Shown piece by piece: positions 1 through 5,336 of a stretch of DNA of 5,336 bases. The DNA comes from Bacteroidales bacterium (GTDB taxonomy: Bacteria; Bacteroidota; Bacteroidia; Bacteroidales; UBA7960), in NCBI GenBank assembly GCA_007120675.1, contig SKNE01000203.1, positions 1-5,336 on the forward strand, written 5' to 3'. The notes below the pieces were generated by a model, which was not told where the DNA came from, made no database searches, and saw nothing but the letters and a program-made list of their open reading frames with translations. How positions within the stretch are numbered: position 1 is the first letter of the stretch; each line of letters begins with the position of its first letter. A program made the translations under genes and the position numbers.

Positions 1-7
1 ATTGCTT

Positions 8-1105
8 ATGATCTACCTGGCTGCCTTCTTGTGGATATTTGGCTTTCTGCGCCTGGCCGTGGCTGCCAGCAACCTGCTTTTACGCCAGTGGCTCAGGTCC
101 GGCACACCTGCCGCATCGGCCAGGGTATCCATCCTCATACCGGCCAGGAATGAGGCAGATAAGATCGGTTACCTGCTCAGAAGCATCATGGCGATGGACT
201 ATCCGGACTGGGAAGTGATCGTATACGACGATATGTCCACCGATGCCACCGCAGACATTATCACAGTCATGGGATCTGTGGAAAAAAGGATCAGGCTGGT
301 AAAAGGTGAGGTGCTGCCCGGGGTGTGGACAGGCAAGAACCATGCCTGCCACCAGCTGGCAAAACATGCCACGGGAGACTACATGCTTTTCCTGGATGCC
401 GACGTGGTGCTGGGTCCGCACGTTTTGCGGGACGCACTGGCCCATATGAACAAGCACAAGCTGGACCTCTTGTCTGTATTTCCCAAACAGGTGATGCCTG
501 GCCTGGGCGAGAAGGTCAGTGTGCCCCTGATGAACTGGATCCTACTTAGCACCCTGCCACTGATCCTGACAAAAAACAGCCGTCGCACCAGCCTGGTGGC
601 AGCCAACGGACAATTCATGCTGTTTCCGGCGGACCTCTACCGCAAGAAGCAGTTTCACCTGGCGGTGAAGGACCGGCCCACGGAAGATATGGCCATTGCC
701 CGGTACATGAAAAGAGAGCGCCTGAGGGTTCATACCATCCTGGGCAGCGACCAGGTACGTTGCCGCATGTACCATTCGCTGCCGGAAGCCATCAGTGGTT
801 TCAGCAAAAACATCCTCTCCATATTTGGAGAAAGGCCGGCTTTTGCCGTGGCCTATGCGCTGATCACCAGTTTTGGCTTCATTCCGGTGTGGATGGCCGC
901 AGGCCCGCTGGCTTTGGCCGGGTACGGGGGACTGATCCTGCTGATTCGCGCACTCACCAGCATGGCCAGCAAGCAAAGTGTGCCCCATAACCTGCTGCTG
1001 GCACCTGTCCAGCAAAGCCTGTTTGTTGCCATCATCATGAAGGCCCTGTATCATAAATTCTCCAGGAAAGGAATTGCATGGAAAGGACGACTTGTAGACA
1101 ACTGA
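8..1105 (+). CDS. Family 2 glycosyltransferase, membrane-anchored, CrtQ-like (start near window edge)
   Basis: Probable inverting GT-A glycosyltransferase that moves a sugar from a nucleotide-sugar donor to a lipid or other membrane acceptor on the cytoplasmic face of the inner membrane. Counting from the ATG at 8 it has 365 residues. An N-terminal hydrophobic segment lies at about 2-25. The GT2 core begins with SILIPARNEA (41-50), followed by a YDD-ST donor-binding motif (73-78), the metal-binding DAD (130-132), an ANGQF segment (199-203) and an acidic TEDMA motif (225-229) where the family has its catalytic acid. RCRMY (251-255) and GFSKN (264-268) follow, as in CrtQ-type enzymes. Two or three hydrophobic segments lie at about 278-315 and 329-347. 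This layout is typical of carotenoid/lipid glycosyltransferases of the CrtQ type; the acceptor cannot be told from sequence. An in-frame TTG at 2 is an alternative start, and a start left of the window cannot be excluded because only seven bases precede the ATG. Family call is firm, substrate unknown. Confidence 0.88.
   Translation: MIYLAAFLWIFGFLRLAVAASNLLLRQWLRSGTPAASARVSILIPARNEADKIGYLLRSIMAMDYPDWEVIVYDDMSTDATADIITVMGSVEKRIRLVKGEVLPGVWTGKNHACHQLAKHATGDYMLFLDADVVLGPHVLRDALAHMNKHKLDLLSVFPKQVMPGLGEKVSVPLMNWILLSTLPLILTKNSRRTSLVAANGQFMLFPADLYRKKQFHLAVKDRPTEDMAIARYMKRERLRVHTILGSDQVRCRMYHSLPEAISGFSKNILSIFGERPAFAVAYALITSFGFIPVWMAAGPLALAGYGGLILLIRALTSMASKQSVPHNLLLAPVQQSLFVAIIMKALYHKFSRKGIAWKGRLVDN
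1064..1073 (+). promoter_or_regulatory. Possible ribosome binding site for the TPR gene
   Basis: A purine run AGGAAAGGAA lies just before the ATG at 1078, with five bases between its AAAGGA part and the start codon. It sits inside the end of the glycosyltransferase gene. It supports the 1078 start, as does the signal-peptide-like sequence that directly follows this ATG. Many Bacteroidota depend little on Shine-Dalgarno pairing, so the match may be partly chance. Confidence 0.4.
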
Positions 1106-1860
1106 TATTACTGCTGCTGATCCTGATCCTGGCTGCGGGCACACCCATTGCCGGCCAGGGTCAAGCAGAAGGTCACGCCGGGGAAAACTTTCAGAACCTC
1201 ATATACCGTGCCTACAGGGATAACCGAATGCCCTTGTGGGAAAGCACGCTGGAGACCATGCGCTTTGAATACTCACAACGTCCTGACGGCGCATTGCTTT
1301 ACGATATCCTCCTGGCTCAATATGGCCTGATAGGCTACTACCTGGGCCATGACAAGAGGGAGCAGGGAGTCGCCCAGCTGGAACGGGCGGAAAAATACCT
1401 GGAGAAGCTTGATAAGCTGCCTTCCCATGAGGTCTCCGCCATGCTCTTCAGGGCCTCCTTCAACGCCTACCACATCACCCTCCGTCCGTGGCGGGGGATC
1501 CAGCTTGGGCCAGCCACGGGCAGACTCATCGACAGGGCACTGGAGATGGACCCAAACAACCCCCGGGCGCACATTGAAAAAGGCAATATGCTTTTTTTTG
1601 CCCCGGCCATCCTGGGTGGGTCAAAGACCGAGTCTATCAGGTATTATAGCCGGGCCATCGAGCTCTATGAAGACTCCCTCCCCAACAATCACCGCTGGCT
1701 CTACCTGGCCACCCTGGTATCGCTGGCCAATGCCTACGAGAAGACCGGCGACACAGGCAGTGCCGTGGCTACGCTGGAAAAGGCCCTGGAATTCGAGCCC
1801 GGCTTCCTGTGGGTCAGGGATGAGCTCCTTCCCGCATTCCTTGAAAAAACCAATCATTAA
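1078..1860 (+). CDS. Secreted TPR (tetratricopeptide-like) protein
   Basis: Protein of 260 residues with no enzyme motif visible; probably a periplasmic scaffold or binding protein. The N-terminus is a signal peptide: basic residues at 3 and 7, then a hydrophobic core at about 9-20 (LILLLLILILAA), with cleavage likely near 25-30 though the exact site is unclear. There is no lipobox, so a lipoprotein is not indicated. The remainder is helical and TPR-like. The best repeat is at about 207-243 (LANAYEKTGD, then ATLEKALEFEP). A second is at about 149-198, with ALEMDPNNPRAHIEKGN (154-170), an FFAPAILGG insert (173-181) and YYSRAIELYE (189-198). A weaker helical pair covers 74-112. It overlaps the glycosyltransferase gene by 28 bases in another frame, suggesting translational coupling, and is followed 25 bases later by the peptidase gene. 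Role and partner are unknown; TPR domains generally bind other proteins, so a link to a neighbouring product is only a guess. Confidence 0.85.
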   Translation: MERTTCRQLILLLLILILAAGTPIAGQGQAEGHAGENFQNLIYRAYRDNRMPLWESTLETMRFEYSQRPDGALLYDILLAQYGLIGYYLGHDKREQGVAQLERAEKYLEKLDKLPSHEVSAMLFRASFNAYHITLRPWRGIQLGPATGRLIDRALEMDPNNPRAHIEKGNMLFFAPAILGGSKTESIRYYSRAIELYEDSLPNNHRWLYLATLVSLANAYEKTGDTGSAVATLEKALEFEPGFLWVRDELLPAFLEKTNH

Positions 1861-1885
1861 AGTTCACCAAAAAAATCTGTTTGTC

Positions 1886-4666
1886 ATGATAAAGCGACTG
1901 ATCTCCGTTCACCTGCTGATGGCCTCCCTGATCACCCTGTTTCTTTGCCACGGACTGACTGCCCAAAGCACCAAAGCACCCCTTGACCACTCCGTCTACG
2001 ACGGGTGGAACCAGATCCAGCGTCCGCAATTGTCGGCTGACGGGCGATGGGTGGCTTACGAGCTGAATCCGCAGCGCGGCGACGGGGCACTTCACCTGCT
2101 TAACTGGCAGGCGCAAATCACGGATACCATCGCCCGGGGAAACCAGCTCAGGTTCTCCCCCGATTCAGGGTTTGCAGCCTTTTTGATCAAGCCGGAAGAG
2201 GAGGTGGTGAGGCAAGCCAGGGTGGATGGCAAGAAAGAGGAAGAGATGCCCCGCGACCACCTGGGCATTTACCGGTTCCATGACCAACGGCAGGAGCTGG
2301 TTGAAAACGTCCGCTCCTTCGCCCTGGCAGAGGAAGCCTCGCCCTGGCTGGCGATTCACCTGGCCAGGATGCCGGGAGACACCCTGGAAGGTACACAGCT
2401 CATCATCCTGAACCCCCTTACCGGGGAGGAGCAGCGCTTCGAGCGGGTATCTGACTACGTCATGTCGGGGAATGGACAAATGGTGGCTTTTGTTGACCAC
2501 GCCACCGACAATGGGCTGTCGCGACTGCAGCTGTACAACACCACCGATGGCAGCCTGGCTTTACTCTTTGAGGGCCAGGGTAAGATACAGGGGCTCACCC
2601 CCGATGCAGGGGGGAGCCAGCTGGCCTTTCTCCACGGAGACCAGCAAGGGGAGACCGGCCACTTCTCCCTCTATTACTGGCGGGGTGGACTGCAAGAGCC
2701 CAGGGCTGTGGCTGCGCCTGGCTCCGCCGAACTTCCCAGGGGGTGGGGTCCCAGCAGGCATGCCGCCATGGATTTCTCCGGGTGCGGCCAGAGGCTGTTT
2801 TTTGGCAGCGCACCCATCCCGGGTCCGGAGCCGGACGACAGCCTGTTGCCTGATGAGAAGTACCGTGTGGATGTCTGGCACTACAGGGATCCGCTCATCC
2901 AGCCCATGCAGCTGGTCCGGGCGGAGCGGGAGAAGCAGCGCAGCTACAGGGCGGTGTATCACATTGATGAGCAGCGTGTTGTTCAGCTGGCCGGGGAGGA
3001 CATGCCAGAGCTGAGCACCCACCAATATGGGGATGGGCGGTGGGAGATGGGCTGGTCAAAGCTTCCCTACCTGATCCCCAACTCGTTTGAGTCAGGCGAC
3101 TACCGCGATGTTTACCTGGTGGATGTGCTCACTGGTGAGCGCCAGCTGGTACTGGAAAAACACCGGGGCTCCGTCCATCTGTCCACCGCAGGCGACCCCC
3201 GCCTGTCGCCGGGCGGACGCTACCTGATCTATTACGACCAGGCCACCAGGCACTGGTACAGCCTGTCGCTGGCCACCTGGAAAAAGGTGAACATGACGGC
3301 AGCCATCCCCTATCCCCTTTACGACGAACTGCACGATACCCCCAGCGAACCCGACCCCTATGGGGTGGCCACCTGGACCGAAGGGGATGGCCATGTGCTT
3401 TTGTACGATCGCTTTGACATCTGGAAGGTGGATCCTGCCGGTATCGAAGCACCCGTTTCCCTCACCGGTGATTACGGAAGGGAGAATGGGATCCGTTTCC
3501 GCTACCTTGCCCTTGACCGGGACAAGGAGTACGTGGGCGCCAGGGAACGGATGATGCTTTCAGCCTTCAACCTGTACACCAAGCAAAGCGGTTTTTATGG
3601 CCAGCGGGCAGACCGTCCCGGACAAACAGAACGCCTGGTGATGGATGACGTACGCTATTTCAGGCCCCGCAAGGCGGGGGATGCAGAGGTGCTCCTCTGG
3701 CAAAAAAGCAGCTTCACTAACTTTCCTGACCTGTGGGTCAGCGATATGCGCTTCAGCAATCCCCGCCGCCTCTCCACGGCCAATCCACAGCAGGCCGACT
3801 ACCGGTGGGGCAGCGTCGAGCTGGTTGAGTGGGTCTCTTTCGCCAATGACAGCCTCCAGGGTTTGCTTTACCTGCCCGACGACATGGACCCGGAAAAGAA
3901 GTACCCCATGATCGTTTACTTTTACGAACGCTCCTCCGACGGACTCCACCTGCACCAGGTACCGTCACCCAGCCGCTCCACCATCAACCGGTCCTACTAC
4001 GTGAGCAATGGCTACATCATCTTTGTGCCCGATATCCGTTACCGTATCGGCTATCCCGGACAAAGTGCCTATGATGCCATTGTCAGCGGAACCAAAGCCA
4101 TGCTGAACCGGTATGACTTTATCGACAGGGACAGGCTGGCGCTCCAGGGTCAAAGCTGGGCCGGCTACCAGATCGCATGGCTGATCACCCGCACGGACCT
4201 TTTCAGGGCAGCCATGGCCGGGGCGCCTGTGAGCAATATGATCAGCGCTTACGGGGGCATCCGATGGGTGACCGGGATGAGCCGGATATATCAATATGAG
4301 GAGACCCAGAGCCGGATAGGTGGCACCATATGGGACAAAACCCTCCGGTACATCGAGAATTCGCCGGTATTCTTTGCCGACAGGGTGAACACCCCCTTGC
4401 TGATGATGCATAACGATGCTGACGGGGCGGTGCCGTGGACACAGGGGATCGAATACTTCATGGCCTTGAGGCGACTGGACAAGCCCGTGTGGATGCTTAA
4501 CTACAATGATGAGGCCCACAACCTCACGCGACGTCCCAATATGGTGGACTTAAGCATCAGGATGCAGCAATTCTTTGATCACTACCTGAAAGATGAGTCC
4601 ATGCCACCCTGGATGAAATATGGCATCCCTGCAGTGAAGAAGGGACGGATGGATGCCTACGAATAA
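1886..4666 (+). CDS. Secreted S9-family serine peptidase (prolyl oligopeptidase / dipeptidyl peptidase type)
   Basis: Serine peptidase of 926 residues, expected in the periplasm, where S9 enzymes cut short peptides, often after proline or alanine. Residues 1-26 form a signal peptide (Lys3, Arg4, hydrophobic 5-20, likely cleavage LTA-Q at 26/27). The N-terminal two thirds look like a beta-propeller that gates the active site, with blade-like motifs near 49 (SADG), 91 (SPDS), 194 (SGNG), 238 (TPDA), 298 (SGCG) and 441 (SPGG). A charged segment at 102-124 (KPEEEVVRQ then MPRDHLGIY) is shared with many Bacteroidota homologues as I recall them. The alpha/beta-hydrolase domain starts near 645, with YPMIVYFYER at 673-682. 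The triad is predicted as Ser757 (GQSWAGY, 755-761), Asp846 (NDADGAVPW) and His878 (YNDEAHN). Position 759 is Ala where Gly is usual. The start was chosen because ATG 1886 begins the signal peptide; the frame stays open upstream to 1349, but there it overlaps the TPR gene. The length looks complete. Exact specificity is not predictable. Confidence 0.93.
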   Translation: MIKRLISVHLLMASLITLFLCHGLTAQSTKAPLDHSVYDGWNQIQRPQLSADGRWVAYELNPQRGDGALHLLNWQAQITDTIARGNQLRFSPDSGFAAFLIKPEEEVVRQARVDGKKEEEMPRDHLGIYRFHDQRQELVENVRSFALAEEASPWLAIHLARMPGDTLEGTQLIILNPLTGEEQRFERVSDYVMSGNGQMVAFVDHATDNGLSRLQLYNTTDGSLALLFEGQGKIQGLTPDAGGSQLAFLHGDQQGETGHFSLYYWRGGLQEPRAVAAPGSAELPRGWGPSRHAAMDFSGCGQRLFFGSAPIPGPEPDDSLLPDEKYRVDVWHYRDPLIQPMQLVRAEREKQRSYRAVYHIDEQRVVQLAGEDMPELSTHQYGDGRWEMGWSKLPYLIPNSFESGDYRDVYLVDVLTGERQLVLEKHRGSVHLSTAGDPRLSPGGRYLIYYDQATRHWYSLSLATWKKVNMTAAIPYPLYDELHDTPSEPDPYGVATWTEGDGHVLLYDRFDIWKVDPAGIEAPVSLTGDYGRENGIRFRYLALDRDKEYVGARERMMLSAFNLYTKQSGFYGQRADRPGQTERLVMDDVRYFRPRKAGDAEVLLWQKSSFTNFPDLWVSDMRFSNPRRLSTANPQQADYRWGSVELVEWVSFANDSLQGLLYLPDDMDPEKKYPMIVYFYERSSDGLHLHQVPSPSRSTINRSYYVSNGYIIFVPDIRYRIGYPGQSAYDAIVSGTKAMLNRYDFIDRDRLALQGQSWAGYQIAWLITRTDLFRAAMAGAPVSNMISAYGGIRWVTGMSRIYQYEETQSRIGGTIWDKTLRYIENSPVFFADRVNTPLLMMHNDADGAVPWTQGIEYFMALRRLDKPVWMLNYNDEAHNLTRRPNMVDLSIRMQQFFDHYLKDESMPPWMKYGIPAVKKGRMDAYE
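2592..2618 (+). repeat. GC-rich inverted repeat (hairpin) inside the peptidase gene
   Basis: GGCTC, an unpaired A, then CCCCC at 2592-2602 can pair with GGGGGGAGCC at 2609-2618 around a six-base loop, giving ten base pairs, nearly all G-C, with a one-base bulge. It falls in codons for a propeller segment (LTPDAGGSQ), and no T run follows, so it is not a normal terminator. The pairing is seen directly; any function is unproven and it may simply follow from codon choice in a GC-rich gene. Confidence 0.5.
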
Positions 4667-4678
4667 GGGAAAGGCTGC

Positions 4679-5336
4679 TCACGATGCCCTCTTCTGGGAG
4701 GGGGCTGTACCCTGGCTGGGGTCTTTCACCAGGCGCGGGGGTAGAAAGCCCGGCGGGTAATTCGTCACAAAATCTGCCCCAAAGAGCCGGTTATGGATGC
4801 TGGTATTTTTGTACACATCCCAGTCGAACCGTCCTTTGCGCCTGAAATATAGGGTGATGACCGAGGAGCTGATGACGATGAAGGTGGAATACAGGATGGC
4901 CATCCACACCATCTGGCTCTGCACCGGTTCAGTGAAGCTCAGAAGGATCACGGCAAAGGCAACGGGTCCGTTCTGAATCCCTGTCTCCAGCGAGATGGCC
5001 CGCTGGAATATGGGGTACATGCCGATCAGCCTTGAAAACCAGTACCCAAAGAAGAAACCGGCCAGTCCCAGGCCAACGGCACCCACATAGACCTGGACCG
5101 GTGTCTGCAGGAAGAGTCCCCCGTGGCGTACAAACGCCGTCAATATCAGGTACAGTATCACGATAATGGCTACAAATCCGGCCGTATCCTCCGCCGTTTT
5201 GGCCCAGTTACGCCACTTTCTGCGGATGAACATCCCCATGGCCACGGGGACCAGCACCAATATGAGGGAGCTGATGATGTTGCCGGTGGGAATCACAAAT
5301 TCCGCCTGGTCACCTGCCGTCCGCATCTGCTCGGTG
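4679..5336 (-). CDS. Bile acid:sodium symporter (BASS) family transporter, C-terminal part; 5' end beyond window
   Basis: C-terminal part of an inner-membrane sodium-coupled symporter of the BASS/SBF fold, a family that moves bile acids, pantoate, pyruvate or other organic anions. The reading frame is still open at the right edge; about 219 codons are visible, while family members have about 300-330, so roughly 100 N-terminal residues lie outside. Counting from the Met codon at 5326-5324, which is probably internal, hydrophobic helices lie at about 12-34, 49-66, 77-101, 112-131 and 138-161. The signature ETGIQN (114-119, bases 4970-4987) matches the conserved segment whose Glu and Gln bind sodium in characterised bacterial homologues. 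After the last helix comes a tail of about 54 residues, basic at first (RRKGRFDWD), then rich in Pro, Asn and Phe, which is long for the family. The gene converges on the peptidase gene with 12 bases between stop codons and is not part of its operon. Substrate cannot be assigned. Confidence 0.87.
   Translation of the reverse strand, partial: TEQMRTAGDQAEFVIPTGNIISSLILVLVPVAMGMFIRRKWRNWAKTAEDTAGFVAIIVILYLILTAFVRHGGLFLQTPVQVYVGAVGLGLAGFFFGYWFSRLIGMYPIFQRAISLETGIQNGPVAFAVILLSFTEPVQSQMVWMAILYSTFIVISSSVITLYFRRKGRFDWDVYKNTSIHNRLFGADFVTNYPPGFLPPRLVKDPSQGTAPSQKRAS

Noticed and set aside
542..1144. 200-codon minus-strand open frame antisense to the glycosyltransferase gene
   Set aside because: The translation lacks family motifs and has shadow-like composition (His, Gln, Gly-rich); the plus strand carries a complete motif set.
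1869..1875. Seven-A run upstream of the peptidase start as a promoter element
   Set aside because: No matching -33/-7 elements are visible and the gap is only 25 bases; it fits better as an A-rich translation leader within an operon.
1349..1885. In-frame upstream extension of the peptidase reading frame (179 extra codons)
   Set aside because: It overlaps the well-supported TPR gene in another frame, its translation is Ser/Pro/Trp-rich with no domain, and a clear signal peptide begins at the ATG at 1886.
1886..1963. Lipoprotein signal (Cys21) in the peptidase leader
   Set aside because: The residues before Cys21 (LFL) do not fit a lipobox, while LTA-Q at 26/27 fits ordinary signal peptidase cleavage.
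3965..4519. 184-codon minus-strand open frame antisense to the peptidase catalytic domain
   Set aside because: It lies opposite the conserved catalytic region and has no recognisable domain; long antisense frames are expected in GC-rich genes.
4686..4705. Possible terminator hairpin (GCCCTCTT / GAGGGGGC) 20 bases after the peptidase stop
   Set aside because: It needs two G-U pairs on the plus strand, is poorer on the minus strand, lies inside the transporter coding region, and has no T run after it on either strand.

Overview
The window reads as ordinary chromosomal DNA from a member of the Bacteroidota, or a close relative. That is inferred from protein style: a long secreted S9 peptidase of the type common in that phylum, a CrtQ-like membrane glycosyltransferase, and a start with an A-rich leader instead of a clear Shine-Dalgarno site. 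Base composition looks GC-rich for the phylum (roughly 58-60% by eye, not computed). No mobile element, RNA gene, CRISPR array or phage gene was found.

Layout: positions 1-4666 hold three plus-strand genes packed as a probable operon. First is a family 2 glycosyltransferase with membrane helices at both ends (8-1105; its start is near or beyond the left edge). Second is a small secreted TPR-type protein (1078-1860) that overlaps the glycosyltransferase by 28 bases. Third, after a 25-base gap, is a secreted S9-family serine peptidase of 926 residues (1886-4666) with an N-terminal propeller-like region and a C-terminal alpha/beta-hydrolase domain. From the right edge on the minus strand comes the C-terminal part of a bile acid:sodium symporter (BASS) family transporter (4679-5336). 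It ends tail-to-tail with the peptidase, with only 12 bases between the stop codons.

How the genes work together: the three plus-strand genes are all predicted to act at or beyond the inner membrane (lipid-linked or membrane glycosyl transfer, a periplasmic TPR protein, a periplasmic peptidase). No shared pathway is evident from sequence, and their co-transcription may only reflect dense packing. The transporter is a separate transcription unit. There is no gene-free stretch longer than 25 bases.

I found no convincing undescribed system. The points most worth a second look are a Gly-to-Ala change in the nucleophile elbow of an otherwise intact S9 active site, the long polar C-terminal tail on the transporter, and the unexplained operon partnership.
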